In this document: one piece after another, positions 1 through 8,174 of the stretch
How positions within the stretch are numbered: the first letter of the stretch is position 1
How the letters are laid out: every line of letters begins with the position of its first letter
DNA from: Virgibacillus sp. SK37
GTDB taxonomy: Bacteria > Bacillota > Bacilli > Bacillales > Amphibacillaceae
Length of the DNA stretch: 64,000 nt
Assembly (NCBI RefSeq): GCF_000725285.1
Contig: NZ_CP007161.1
Location: 2,022,213-2,086,212 of the forward strand
Reading direction: 5' to 3'
Program-made: the position numbers and the translations under genes
Notes under the pieces: model-generated
What the model was told of the DNA's origin: nothing
What the model saw: the letters and a program-made list of their open reading frames with translations, nothing else
Database searches by the model: none

Positions 1-1460
1 AGCATTAATATAATTCCAATGAATAGGATACTACCTCCGATTGCTTGTGCAAGTTGATAGCCAATCCAATTGGATGCTTGTTCTGTTCCGCCATATTCAG
101 AAAATGCTGAACGTCTAGGCCCTCCTAAAAGTCCTTGGATATGCATCGCACCTGACATGATAGTCATTCCTACTGTCCAGATAATAGTTTGAATAATTCC
201 TAATCTATTCAGTTGAGGTGTCAGCTTTCTACCAGTTAAATGTGGTATCAACCAATAGGAAATACCAAAAAAGGTGAGGATAACCGTTGTAGCAACCGTT
301 AAGTGAAAGTGACCTGTAACCCAAATCGTATTGTGAACAACTGCGTTCATTTGATGAGAAGCATTAATGATACCACCAGCACCTCCAGGAATAAATGCAA
401 GCATTCCTATAAATGGAGCAAGAAACCTAACATCCTTCCATGGTAAATGCTTCAGCCAGCCAAATAAACCACCAAACCCTTTACGATGACCTGTGATTTC
501 AAATGTAGCAAACATGGAAAATGCAGTCATAAGACTTGGTATTATTACCATAAACGTTAATACTACTTGAATAAACTTCCAAACTGGATCTATCCCAGGT
601 TCTGTTAATTGATGGTGGAACCCAACTGGAATGGAGAAGAACAAAAATAGGATGAACGATAATCTCGCAAGTGAATCACTAAAAATTTTCCCGCCAATGA
701 TTCTTGGTATGATTGCATACCAAGCCATATAAGCCGGCAATAACCAGAAGTAGACCAACGGATGGCCAAAATACCAAAATAATGTTCTGCTTACGAGTAC
801 ATTAATTGTTTCTGCATAACCCAGAGACCAAGGAATAAATTGTACGAGTACTGCTACAGCGACTCCAAGCGATGCAATAAACCACATTGCCATATTAATT
901 GCAACCATAAAAGCAAGTAGGGGAGACTTTTCTCCAGGATGTTTTTTCTTCCATACAAATAGCTGGCGCCAATTAACAAATCCTGCAATCCAGCTGCCTA
1001 CAATTACGAGTGCTAACCCCATATAAAAGACAGGGTGTGCTTTTAATGGTGCGTAGAAGGTATAAAGCACACTTGCTTTACCCATTAAAATAGTTATTGC
1101 AGCCAACACCGTGCCTACAACCATCACCCAGAAACTAAGCCAGGCGACTTTTCTCTGTTTTAATGAGATGCCAACTGTCTTCCCCATTAATGAAAACTGG
1201 AACCCGATAATAAAATAAGTAGTTAGAACAAGTGCAAGTACTACTCCATGTAGGGTTAATATTTGGTAATACCCAATTCCCCACGGCAATGTTATTGTAT
1301 TGGATCGGACAAGAGTTTGTAGTAATCCCATCAATCCACCAATTAATAAAGAGATAATAGCAACATACATAAACGACATATACAATCTTGAATCCTGTTT
1401 AGAAATAGTTAAGGGCAACTTTTCATTATTAGATGTGTTCTTTACCTTTTCAATTCCCAT
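1..1460 (-). CDS. cbaA: Cytochrome c oxidase subunit I, ba3 type (3' end outside window)
   Basis: Membrane subunit that holds low-spin heme and the heme-CuB centre where oxygen is reduced. The gene runs off the left edge, so about 486 N-terminal codons are present. The translation shows a chain of membrane helices with the heme-copper signatures: a conserved HP in FGHPLVYFWLLPAYMAW, the paired histidines in GFHHQLTEPG, and histidines in VTGHFHLTVATTV. The absence of the longer aa3-type sequence around these motifs and the short partner subunit II point to the ba3 (type B) class. The ATG overlaps the TGA of subunit II by one base and follows GGAGGTG, so the two are translationally coupled. It is the last visible gene of a minus-strand operon with subunits IIa and II. 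Confidence 0.93.
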   Translation of the reverse strand, partial: MGIEKVKNTSNNEKLPLTISKQDSRLYMSFMYVAIISLLIGGLMGLLQTLVRSNTITLPWGIGYYQILTLHGVVLALVLTTYFIIGFQFSLMGKTVGISLKQRKVAWLSFWVMVVGTVLAAITILMGKASVLYTFYAPLKAHPVFYMGLALVIVGSWIAGFVNWRQLFVWKKKHPGEKSPLLAFMVAINMAMWFIASLGVAVAVLVQFIPWSLGYAETINVLVSRTLFWYFGHPLVYFWLLPAYMAWYAIIPRIIGGKIFSDSLARLSFILFLFFSIPVGFHHQLTEPGIDPVWKFIQVVLTFMVIIPSLMTAFSMFATFEITGHRKGFGGLFGWLKHLPWKDVRFLAPFIGMLAFIPGGAGGIINASHQMNAVVHNTIWVTGHFHLTVATTVILTFFGISYWLIPHLTGRKLTPQLNRLGIIQTIIWTVGMTIMSGAMHIQGLLGGPRRSAFSEYGGTEQASNWIGYQLAQAIGGSILFIGIILM

Positions 1461-1966
1461 CAATCATACACCTCCACAGTTGCAAACATTAAATGATGAC
1501 CAACTCCGCAATACTCGTTACAAACAACAGTATATTCGCCAGTGCGATCCATGACAGTTTCTATACTACTTACATAGCCAGGCTCTACCATCATGTTTAC
1601 ATTTGTCCCGGCAATATTGAATCCATGCACAACATCCTTTGTAGTGATTTGAAAAAGAACAGTTGATCCTTTAGGGATTCGAATATGCTTTAACGGAGCA
1701 CCATCTTCATCAGTACCAAAGTCATAGTTAAAAGCTGAAGCTACTATATTAACGATATATTTATTATCATCTACTTCAGTAATCCCTAAATTTTCGGGTT
1801 GAAAAGCTTCGTTAGCTTCAACATTTTCCGGATCGATGGTCACACCATGACTTTGAGGATGTGTACCTTGCCAAAACGCTCCGAAACCTAAAATAATTAA
1901 AAAGACAACTAATGAACTAATTCCAAAGATTAACCACTTTTTCTCATACTTGTGTAAATGCATCAT
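1460..1966 (-). CDS. cbaB: Cytochrome c oxidase subunit II, ba3 type (CuA subunit)
   Basis: 168 residues, much shorter than aa3-type subunit II. One N-terminal membrane anchor (about residues 12-33) is followed by a cupredoxin domain on the outer face. The CuA site is complete near the C-terminus in VVCNEYCGVGHHLMF: two cysteines three residues apart, then His and Met; a further ligand His lies in KDVVHGFNI. It receives electrons from cytochrome c and passes them to subunit I. It follows the short subunit IIa gene by 17 bases and overlaps subunit I by one base. The type B class is inferred from the short length and the missing second transmembrane hairpin. Confidence 0.93.
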   Translation of the reverse strand: MMHLHKYEKKWLIFGISSLVVFLIILGFGAFWQGTHPQSHGVTIDPENVEANEAFQPENLGITEVDDNKYIVNIVASAFNYDFGTDEDGAPLKHIRIPKGSTVLFQITTKDVVHGFNIAGTNVNMMVEPGYVSSIETVMDRTGEYTVVCNEYCGVGHHLMFATVEVYD

Positions 1967-1983
1967 TTAACCTCCTTTTTTCA

Positions 1984-2127
1984 CTAACGTAGTATAAACA
2001 ACAAATAAACTGCGACCCAACTAAGAATGATAAATACTCCAACAAATAGGACTGAAATAAAGGTTCCTTTTAAAATAGGCTCTTCCTTCTTCGGTGTATC
2101 TGATTGCTTACCATGAACTTCATTCAT
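1984..2127 (-). CDS. Cytochrome c oxidase subunit IIa-like small membrane protein
   Basis: 47 residues: a short charged N-terminus (MNEVHGKQSDTPKKEEPILK) and one membrane helix (about residues 22-46, ending in LLFILR). Position directly ahead of ba3 subunit II and the single-helix form fit the CoxIIa family, which supplies the helix missing from the short subunit II. A longer reading frame starts at 2178, but the ATG at 2127 is preferred because AAGGGGTGAAGG sits just upstream of it. Twenty-five bases of its 3' half (2004-2028) match the left end of the intergenic repeat near 3.9 kb at 24 positions. Confidence 0.75.
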   Translation of the reverse strand: MNEVHGKQSDTPKKEEPILKGTFISVLFVGVFIILSWVAVYLLFILR

Positions 2128-2201
2128 TTCCTTCACCCCTTGAAATAAAGTTTTTCTTCTTGTTTTCATCATACACAATTTACAAATAGAAATAGTAAGA
2201 A

Positions 2202-2217
2202 TGTGGTACAGTTCACA
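2202..2217 (-). promoter_or_regulatory. FNR/CRP-like box upstream of the ba3 oxidase operon
   Basis: Read on the minus strand, TGTGA, six bases, CCACA: one mismatch from TGTGA-N6-TCACA, the site that is perfect ahead of the nar operon in this window. A possible -10 (TATGAT) lies at 2168-2173, which would place the box near -48. The spacing is not ideal and no good -35 is seen, so it could be an activator site, a repressor site or chance. Confidence 0.35.
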
Positions 2218-2373
2218 TTTTGTTCAATTACCGTGAAAAGGGGCTTTATCAGGGTTTTACTAACACTTAGGTTAGGAAAGTTTGTGTATTTTCTGTGTAT
2301 TTTTTGTTAATAATTCTTGAAAAACGGTGCAAACTATTTGGTAGATTGATAAAAATTTATGGGAGTGGGGTTT

Positions 2374-2895
2374 ATGCAGATAGCGGGGATTTTTATATTT
2401 TTCACAATAGTGATTTGGCTTCGAATGGTTGAGTTGAGAGTTTCAAAAAGGAATGAACGCTGGTTAAGAGAAAGAGGGGGAGAGGAAAAAGACAATTTTA
2501 GAAATAAAGCATTTTTCTTTTTGTATCATCTATCCATTTTTTCTATTATTTTAGAGCTTTTACTCATTAAAAAATCTGAATTTCTATTCAGTTTTCTTCC
2601 AGTTATTTTATTTTGCTGTTTAGTTGTACTAAAATTATGGTGTTATATGTCGATGGGAATGTTTTGGAACACAAAAAATATTCAATTGCCACATGTTATC
2701 GTAATAAAAAAGGGACCGTATAAGTTGGTCAGACAACCATATTTATTCCTTTTAACTGCAGAATTGTTCCTCTTGCCATTTTTGTTTAAAGCATACATGA
2801 CTGCTTTTTTATTTTTACTCGCACATTTATTAATTTTAAAAGTAGACATTCCTGCAACAGTAAAAAGTAAACTGTGGAAAAAAAATCCAATTTAA
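2374..2895 (+). CDS. Isoprenylcysteine carboxyl methyltransferase-like membrane protein (YpbQ-like)
   Basis: 173 residues with three or four membrane segments (about 1-15, 45-65, 70-90, 125-150). The N-terminal motif RMVELRVSKRNERWLRERGG is typical of the YpbQ/BpsB group, which methylates alkylpyrones or related lipids with S-adenosylmethionine. The region that usually reads GPYRxxRHPNY is GPYKLVRQPYL here, and the usual C-terminal acidic RIxxEE motif is absent, so catalytic activity is doubtful. The ATG at 2374 is chosen because GGAG lies 8 bases upstream; the ATG at 2359 has no ribosome binding site. No type III polyketide synthase partner is next to it. It could be a divergent or degenerate relative. 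Confidence 0.6.
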   Translation: MQIAGIFIFFTIVIWLRMVELRVSKRNERWLRERGGEEKDNFRNKAFFFLYHLSIFSIILELLLIKKSEFLFSFLPVILFCCLVVLKLWCYMSMGMFWNTKNIQLPHVIVIKKGPYKLVRQPYLFLLTAELFLLPFLFKAYMTAFLFLLAHLLILKVDIPATVKSKLWKKNPI

Positions 2896-2916
2896 AAAGG
2901 ATAGATGAGAGATCAT

Positions 2917-3594
2917 CTATCCTTGTTTATTCATATTTTTGGCTATATACATAAAAGGTGTATCCATTATCGCAACAAGAAACTTGATTATATAGGTGGT
3001 AATAAATATTTCTATCCAAATATTTAATGGGAAGCTTCCATAAAAAGCAATTGTGCAAAATACTGCAGTATCTAATAATTGACTTATTCCTGTGCTTCCA
3101 TTATTTCTTACCCATAAATATTTATCTGAGGGAAGAAGTTTTCTTACCTTATCATAAATCCAGACATCAAAGTATTGACTTACAATATAGGCTGCCAAGC
3201 TACCTAAGGCTACCCGTGGAATAAGCCCAAATATTGTTTCCAGGGAGCTATGTGCAATATCTTCTGTACCTGGTTGAAAGGTCAAGGCGATTTGCATAAT
3301 AACAGTCATAGTAATTAGGGTAGAGAATCCAAGCCAGACAGCTTTTTTAGCATCTTGCTTACCATACTTTTCATTTAGTATATCTGTTGCTAAGTATGCT
3401 GAACCATACATAATATTCCCCAAGGTGGCTGTCATACCTAAAAGCTCGACTGTTTTTAAAACCTGAATATTAGCAAGTATAGTAGCCATACCTATCCAAA
3501 CAAATAGTCCCATCTTTCCAAATAACTTGTAAAATAGCAGTAGTAAAGAAAAATTAACTAATGCAAATAATAACCAAATAACTTCATTTGCCAT
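2917..3594 (-). CDS. Queuosine precursor transporter (YhhQ/Vut_1 family)
   Basis: 225 residues, six predicted membrane segments. Family signatures are TLGNIMYGSAYLATDILNE early on and SQLLDTAVFCTIAFYG near the end. Members import queuosine precursors (preQ0/preQ1) for modification of tRNA position 34. The function is supported independently by a preQ1-I riboswitch directly upstream (3605-3643). The start at 3594 follows AAGGAGG; an in-frame start at 3651 would put the first 19 codons inside the riboswitch and is very unlikely. It is monocistronic, with stop codon 21 bases from that of the convergent YpbQ-like gene. Confidence 0.9.
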   Translation of the reverse strand: MANEVIWLLFALVNFSLLLLFYKLFGKMGLFVWIGMATILANIQVLKTVELLGMTATLGNIMYGSAYLATDILNEKYGKQDAKKAVWLGFSTLITMTVIMQIALTFQPGTEDIAHSSLETIFGLIPRVALGSLAAYIVSQYFDVWIYDKVRKLLPSDKYLWVRNNGSTGISQLLDTAVFCTIAFYGSFPLNIWIEIFITTYIIKFLVAIMDTPFMYIAKNMNKQG

Positions 3595-3604
3595 GAAATA
3601 TTTC

Positions 3605-3643
3605 CTCCTTAGTTTTGATAACGCGGGAGTTTGCGAACCGCGG
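3605..3643 (-). ncRNA. preQ1-I riboswitch
   Basis: On the minus strand a five-base stem CGCGG/CCGCG closes a loop TTCGCAAACT, followed by an A-rich tail TTATCAAAACTAAGGA. This is the preQ1-I arrangement: a small P1 hairpin whose loop pairs with the downstream ACTAA segment to form a pseudoknot. The Shine-Dalgarno AAGGAGG of the transporter gene begins inside the tail, so ligand binding should hide it and lower translation. A negative feedback loop on precursor import is expected. The motif was recognised by eye; a covariance-model search would confirm it. Confidence 0.88.
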
Positions 3644-3844
3644 AAAATCAACAGAATTAATTATACGGATAGGCTGTTAATAAATCAAGATAATTTTTTA
3701 ATACATGAACACATAGACGGTTTTAATTAATTTCAGATAAATATAAAGCAACACAAGTTATGCAGCAGTAAAGGCATTTGAGCTATACATGGCTAATCCA
3801 GTAATATAACTCAAGAATTAATAATTATAGCTTTCTAAGCAACA

Positions 3845-4130
3845 AAAAAGGTTCTATGGTAACAGTTGGGGTACAACCGTTATTTTATACGTTCATAGTC
3901 GGAATAAACTGCGACCTAACTAAGAATATAGAGACTGCGTAAATCACCGCTACGGGGAAATATTCCGCTTTCCACGGGCGGCCTGCGACTCCTGCCGGTG
4001 GAAAGCGTCCCCCTGCAGCGGAAATCAATGGGCCTAACCTCTTCAACTATTTCACTGCACTTTTCAGCAACGAAATTATTTTTGACACTTAAACACCAAG
4101 TTACGTCGGAGTTTATCTATTATGCGTATC
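3845..4130. repeat. Palindromic intergenic repeat, copy 1 (short form)
   Basis: Non-coding. Left part ATAAACTGCGACCTAACT (3903-3920) is an imperfect inverted copy of the right part AAGTTACGTCGGAGTTTAT (4100-4118). Between them is a GC-rich core with CCGCTTTCCACGGGCGG and its inverted counterpart CCGGTGGAAAGCG. Core pieces ending in AAAGCGTCCCCCTGCAG and GGAAATCAATGGG recur at 54.9-55.3 kb and, diverged, at 63.4-64.0 kb. The sequence left of the terminal repeat (3845-3905) also resembles copy 3. This kind of repeat is common in Bacillaceae and carries no gene. It fills the gap between the transporter and the cold-shock gene. Confidence 0.8.
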
Positions 4131-4160
4131 ATTGGGTAGCCCGGCATATTTATTAGGACC

Positions 4161-4192
4161 AAAAAAAGCGACAGTCACTCGACCGCCGCTTA
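4161..4192 (-). terminator. Rho-independent terminator of the cold-shock gene
   Basis: On the minus strand AAGCGGCGGTC pairs with GACTGTCGCTT (two G-U pairs) around a four-base loop, followed by a run of T. Confidence 0.75.
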
Positions 4193-4212
4193 TATATTAT
4201 TTATATTTTTTA

Positions 4213-4413
4213 TTAGTTTTTAATTACATTAGCTGCTTGTGGGCCACGTTCCCCTTCCACAATTTCAAAGGAAACCTGTTGACCTTCTTCTAAAGATTTA
4301 AAACCTTCTTCTTGAATTGCAGAATAATGTACAAATACATCATTTCCTTCTTCAAGCTGGATAAAACCATATCCTTTTTCTGCGTTAAACCATTTTACTA
4401 CTCCGTTTTCCAT
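4213..4413 (-). CDS. Cold-shock protein (CspA family)
   Basis: 66 residues, the usual length for a single cold-shock domain that binds single-stranded RNA and DNA and melts secondary structure. Both nucleic-acid binding motifs are intact: KGYGFI and VFVHY. The start [10 protein letters not shown] at 4413 follows AGGAGG; the longer frame starting at 4440 lacks support. It has its own sigma-A promoter (4590-4618), a leader of about 170 bases with a strong hairpin, and its own terminator. Long leaders are usual for cold-induced csp genes, so temperature control at the RNA level is likely. Which csp paralogue it is cannot be told from sequence alone. Confidence 0.95.
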   Translation of the reverse strand: MENGVVKWFNAEKGYGFIQLEEGNDVFVHYSAIQEEGFKSLEEGQQVSFEIVEGERGPQAANVIKN

Positions 4414-4493
4414 GTTATTAATCCTCCTAAAAACTTTCACGTCATCTCATGTAACGTGGTAATACAAAGCAGATTCGTGATACATAAATAAAG

Positions 4494-4551
4494 GCAGCAT
4501 CCATAGAAGTGTAGGATCACAATTACATCCACTTCTATAGAAGCTGCCTGT
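4494..4551 (-). promoter_or_regulatory. Long hairpin in the cold-shock gene leader
   Basis: AGGCAGCATCCATAGAAGTG and CACTTCTATAGAAGCTGCCT form a 20-base stem with two mismatches around an 18-base loop. It lies between the csp promoter and the start codon. On the minus strand it is followed by TTTATTTATG, so it could act as a weak attenuator or as an RNA thermosensor-like element. Confidence 0.5.
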
Positions 4552-4589
4552 GTTATAAATGAATCCATACATCTTCTTTGCTTGAGTCT

Positions 4590-4618
4590 AATATAGCTTA
4601 TTTCTCCAGAGCAGTCAA
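4590..4618 (-). promoter_or_regulatory. Sigma-A promoter of the cold-shock gene
   Basis: TTGACT, 17 bases, TATATT on the minus strand. Transcription would start near 4583, giving a leader of about 170 bases. Confidence 0.7.
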
Positions 4619-4731
4619 GGTATTCGCTGCAATTATTATTGTGTATTTACTAGCTTTGTATAAAAATTAAAGATATAATGAAAGCGTTTAAAGAGATATT
4701 AAAAAACCTGGATTTAGAGAGGGGCATATAC

Positions 4732-6402
4732 ATGAAGTCTGATATAGAAATTGCACAGGAGGCCACACTGAAACCAATTAGTACAATCGCCACAGAACTC
4801 GGTTTAGATTTAGACGATTGGGAACCATATGGTCATACAAAAGCTAAGCTCTCTGAGCACTTATTAAATAAATTAAAAGATAGACCAGACGGAAAAGTAA
4901 TTCTAGTTACTTCGATAAACCCTACACCGGCTGGAGAAGGTAAATCTACGGTTACTGTAGGCTTAGGACAAGCATTAAACAGAATTGGGAAAAAATCAGT
5001 TATTGCTTTAAGGGAACCATCACTTGGTCCGGTAATGGGAATAAAAGGGGGAGCAGCAGGTGGGGGATTCTCGCAGATTTTGCCGATGGAGGATATCAAC
5101 TTGCATTTTACCGGTGACCTTCATGCCATCACTACAGCTAATAATGCTCTTTCCGCTATTATAGATAATCATATTCACAGAGGTAATGAATTAAATATTG
5201 ACCCGCGCAGAATGGAATGGAAACGTGTTATGGATATGAATGATCGGGCTTTAAGACAAATAGTAGTAGGTCTTGGTGGACCCTTACGCGGAGTGCCAAG
5301 GGAAGATGGCTTTAATATATCTGTAGCATCTGAAATTATGGCAGTTCTTTGTCTGTCTACTTCAATCAATGATTTGAAAGCTCGGCTTTCAAGAATGGTT
5401 ATAGGCTATACATATGACGAGCAACCAATTACGGTTAAAGATTTAAAAGTAGAAGGAGCATTGACATTACTTCTTAAAGAGGCAATTAAGCCAAATCTCG
5501 TCCAAACAATAGAGAACACTCCGGCCATTGTGCATGGAGGGCCTTTTGCCAATATTGCCCATGGTTGTAATAGTGTACTTGCAACAAAAACAGCCGCTAA
5601 GCTTGGTGAATATGTTGTCACTGAAGGAGGCTTTGGCGCTGATTTAGGTGCTGAAAAATTCTTAGATATTAAGACTCGGGCTGGAAATATTGATACTGCG
5701 GCAGTAGTTATAGTAGCAACAGTAAGAGCTTTAAAAATGCATGGTGGCATGGCAAAAGATGAGCTTGAGCAAGAAAATGTTGAAGCATTAAAAGCAGGGA
5801 TGGAAAATTTAAAAAAACATATTGAAACAATTGAAACGTTTGGCCTTCCTTTCGTAGTCGCTATTAATAAATTTCCTACAGATACTAAGGCCGAGACAGA
5901 CTTTATAAGCAATTGGTGTGAATCCAGGGGATTTGAAGTAGCTTTAACAGATGTATTTGCACATGGCGGAGAAGGTGGCATTGAACTTGCTCAAAAAGTG
6001 GTAGAAAAAGCCAACACTTCAGATAAGGATTTCAGGCGAATTTATGAACTGGATGAGTCTTTGGAAACGAAAATTAGAAATGTTGCTCAACAGGTTTATG
6101 GTGCGGAAGATATTGAATTATCTCCAAAAGCGAAACAACAAATAATCTTATATGAAGAACAAGGATGGGGAAAACTTGCCATTTGTATGGCAAAAACCCA
6201 ATATTCATTGTCTGATAACCCTAAATTATTAGGAAGGCCAAAAGGTTTTACCATAAATATTAGAGAACTTCGACCATCCATTGGCGCTGGGTTTATTGTA
6301 GTACTTACAGGTGATGTTATGACAATGCCTGGGTTACCGAAAGAGCCTGCAGCATTGAAAATGGATGTATCAGAAGACGGAAAGGCAATAGGTTTGTTTT
6401 AA
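4732..6402 (+). CDS. fhs: Formate-tetrahydrofolate ligase
   Basis: 556 residues, the family's normal length. It joins formate to tetrahydrofolate using ATP, giving 10-formyl-THF for purine and formyl-methionine synthesis. The nucleotide-binding loop is [18 protein letters not shown] near residue 62. Further signatures are [18 protein letters not shown] and the later [13 protein letters not shown]. The start [11 protein letters not shown] at 4732 is preferred because GAGAGGGG precedes it; an in-frame ATG at 4678 has no ribosome binding site. Its TAA shares an A with the ATG of the following HD-domain gene, so the two are co-translated. It fits the folate theme of thyA and dihydrofolate reductase downstream. 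Confidence 0.97.
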   Translation: MKSDIEIAQEATLKPISTIATELGLDLDDWEPYGHTKAKLSEHLLNKLKDRPDGKVILVTSINPTPAGEGKSTVTVGLGQALNRIGKKSVIALREPSLGPVMGIKGGAAGGGFSQILPMEDINLHFTGDLHAITTANNALSAIIDNHIHRGNELNIDPRRMEWKRVMDMNDRALRQIVVGLGGPLRGVPREDGFNISVASEIMAVLCLSTSINDLKARLSRMVIGYTYDEQPITVKDLKVEGALTLLLKEAIKPNLVQTIENTPAIVHGGPFANIAHGCNSVLATKTAAKLGEYVVTEGGFGADLGAEKFLDIKTRAGNIDTAAVVIVATVRALKMHGGMAKDELEQENVEALKAGMENLKKHIETIETFGLPFVVAINKFPTDTKAETDFISNWCESRGFEVALTDVFAHGGEGGIELAQKVVEKANTSDKDFRRIYELDESLETKIRNVAQQVYGAEDIELSPKAKQQIILYEEQGWGKLAICMAKTQYSLSDNPKLLGRPKGFTINIRELRPSIGAGFIVVLTGDVMTMPGLPKEPAALKMDVSEDGKAIGLF

Positions 6403-6989
6403 TGCTACGAGAAAAACAACTAGAACAAGTCAAAACTTATGTTCGTCATTTATTCTCAAATGATCCTACTGGCCATGATTATTTTCATATGAAGCGGGTA
6501 GCACGCCAAGCTGTAGTAATTGCAGAAAAAGAAGGAGCCAACCTATTTATCTGTGAAGCTGCTTCATGGCTTCATGATGTCTATGATGGTAAGCTGGTAG
6601 CTGATCCTGTAACTGCTAAACAAGATATGGTTGAATTCCTTGTGTCCATTCATATAACAGAAAAAGAAATAAGCTTCATCCATGAAGTCATTGATAGCGT
6701 CTCTTTTAGTAAAGGGGGCTTACCGGTTTCTCTGGAAGCTAAAGTAGTCCAGGATGCTGACCGTTTGGATGCAATCGGTGCAGTTGGTATCGCAAGAACT
6801 TTTGCATTTGGAGGTGCAGCGGGGCAATTGATTTATCATCCTGATGACAAAAACACGTCGCTCCAACATTTTTACGGTAAACTGCTAAAACTAAAATCAA
6901 TGTTAAATACAGAAGCAGCGGTTGAAATAGCGACTGAACGACATCATTTTATGGAGATGTTTTTGAAACAATTCTATAAAGAGTGGTAA
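6402..6989 (+). CDS. HD-domain phosphohydrolase (YedJ-like)
   Basis: 195 residues. The metal-binding HD pattern is present: H in TGHDYFHMKRV (about 25-35), the HD pair in ASWLHDVYDGK (about 63-64), and D in VVQDADRLDAIGAVGI (about 124). The family hydrolyses phosphate esters or nucleotides, and the substrate of this branch is unknown. The FAFGGAAGQLIY segment and length match the YedJ/YpgQ group. The ATG overlaps the fhs stop by one base, so the genes form an operon; a role in clearing a damaged nucleotide or folate-related metabolite is only a guess. Confidence 0.85.
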   Translation: MLREKQLEQVKTYVRHLFSNDPTGHDYFHMKRVARQAVVIAEKEGANLFICEAASWLHDVYDGKLVADPVTAKQDMVEFLVSIHITEKEISFIHEVIDSVSFSKGGLPVSLEAKVVQDADRLDAIGAVGIARTFAFGGAAGQLIYHPDDKNTSLQHFYGKLLKLKSMLNTEAAVEIATERHHFMEMFLKQFYKEW

Positions 6990-7025
6990 GAGGGGGGCAG
7001 GAATTGATTTGCCTGCCTCTTCACC
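6989..7025 (+). terminator. Possible terminator between convergent genes
   Basis: AAGAGG-(bulge GGGG)-CAGG pairs with CCTGCCTCTT, followed by a T/A-rich stretch. The bulge makes it weak. It lies between the stop codons of the HD gene and the NlpC/P60 gene. Confidence 0.4.
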
Positions 7026-7031
7026 TATTAT

Positions 7032-8111
7032 TTATTGCTTTGTAATTCTTTTTGTGCCAAGGTATCTTGGTTCCCAATAAGTGTTTGTGAGCTCACTTAT
7101 TTCTACCCCTCTGGATTCACTTGCATGGATAAACTTTCCATCCCCAATATAAATCCCCATATGTGAGGGACCAGGCTTATATGTTTCAAAAAACACAAGG
7201 TCTCCAACAGATTTACTGCTTACTGGTGTGGCAAAGTTCCATACATCACTTACTGTTCTGGGTATTGTCATGCCATTTTCCTGAAAAACATATTGGATGA
7301 AACCACTGCAATCAAAACCACTTGGCGAGGAGCCACCCCATTTATAGGGAGTTCCTAAAACAGCGTGGGCAGTTTTTACAGTATCTCCCTTATTTGCTCC
7401 AATTACTACTGCTTGCTTTATCTCTTTTTTGTCTGCTTTCTTTTTATCATCCGCTTTATGTGGGTTCTTTTCTTTCTGATTTTTAGTCTTTGCATGCGTT
7501 TTAGCTTTTTCATCAATTTTATTTTTTTCATCGCTTGCGTTATCTTTTTCATAGAGTTGAGTTAATGCTTTTTGGGTAACTTCTTTTGTTAGTTCCAATC
7601 CATGTTCTTCTTCTGCCAACTTTAACGCTTTGGTGGTAAGAGGTCCGTAAATTCCATCTATTTCACCAGTATAGTATCCAAAATAACGTAAAGATTCCTG
7701 CATGATTTCCACGTCTTTGCTATGTAACCCGGGGTAAATTGTCTCGGATAGATTCTCTATCTGTTTTAAATTTTTTTGCTTCTCTATTTTTATTAATGTT
7801 TGAAGAGTAATCTGATCTACTTGACCATCAACTGTTAATTTATGCTTAGCCTGAAACTTCTTTAAAGCATATTCAGTTAATATTCCGAAGTCGCCATCTA
7901 TTTTGTCATCATAGTATGACAGCTCACTCATCTTATATTGTAAAAATCTTACTATTTCTCCATGATCCCCATATTCCAGCTGTTCTGCTTCCAGCAATAG
8001 CTTATTCTGTAGTTCAGGGTATGCATCAACATAGGTTGTAAGTGGTTGGCTTAGTGCATAGCTATACACCAAGGAATGTTTAACTACATGCTCCAGCGTG
8101 CCAGTTAGCAT
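7032..8111 (-). CDS. NlpC/P60 cell-wall endopeptidase with two peptidoglycan-binding domains
   Basis: 359 residues. Two PG_binding_1 domains come first (about 48-110 and 128-188, each with an IDGxxG turn), then a very Lys-rich, low-complexity linker (about 190-233), then an NlpC/P60 domain (about 240-359). The catalytic triad is visible: Cys268 in FDCSG, His317 in PSHMGIYIG, His329 in KFIHASE. Such enzymes cut the D-Glu-diamino acid bond in the stem peptide. The ATG at 8111 follows GAGAGGAG. No clear signal peptide is seen at the N-terminus, which is unusual for a wall enzyme and may mean action inside the spore or a non-classical export route. It is a single-gene unit. Confidence 0.9.
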   Translation of the reverse strand: MLTGTLEHVVKHSLVYSYALSQPLTTYVDAYPELQNKLLLEAEQLEYGDHGEIVRFLQYKMSELSYYDDKIDGDFGILTEYALKKFQAKHKLTVDGQVDQITLQTLIKIEKQKNLKQIENLSETIYPGLHSKDVEIMQESLRYFGYYTGEIDGIYGPLTTKALKLAEEEHGLELTKEVTQKALTQLYEKDNASDEKNKIDEKAKTHAKTKNQKEKNPHKADDKKKADKKEIKQAVVIGANKGDTVKTAHAVLGTPYKWGGSSPSGFDCSGFIQYVFQENGMTIPRTVSDVWNFATPVSSKSVGDLVFFETYKPGPSHMGIYIGDGKFIHASESRGVEISELTNTYWEPRYLGTKRITKQ

Positions 8112-8174
8112 TTTATTACTCCTCTCTTGATGTCTGTCTATAAAGTATTATGTCAGAAAATATAGTTGTATGAG

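Noticed and set aside
3595-3651. Upstream start for the queuosine transporter (244 residues)
   Set aside because: The extra codons coincide with the preQ1 riboswitch, and the AAGGAGG belongs to the start at 3594.
4678-4731. Longer fhs N-terminus
   Set aside because: No ribosome binding site for 4678 and the family normally begins at the MKSDIEIAQ position.
5406-5981. 191-codon open frame antisense to fhs
   Set aside because: Shadow of a strongly conserved gene; no ribosome binding site and a composition (Ser/Pro-rich) typical of antisense frames.
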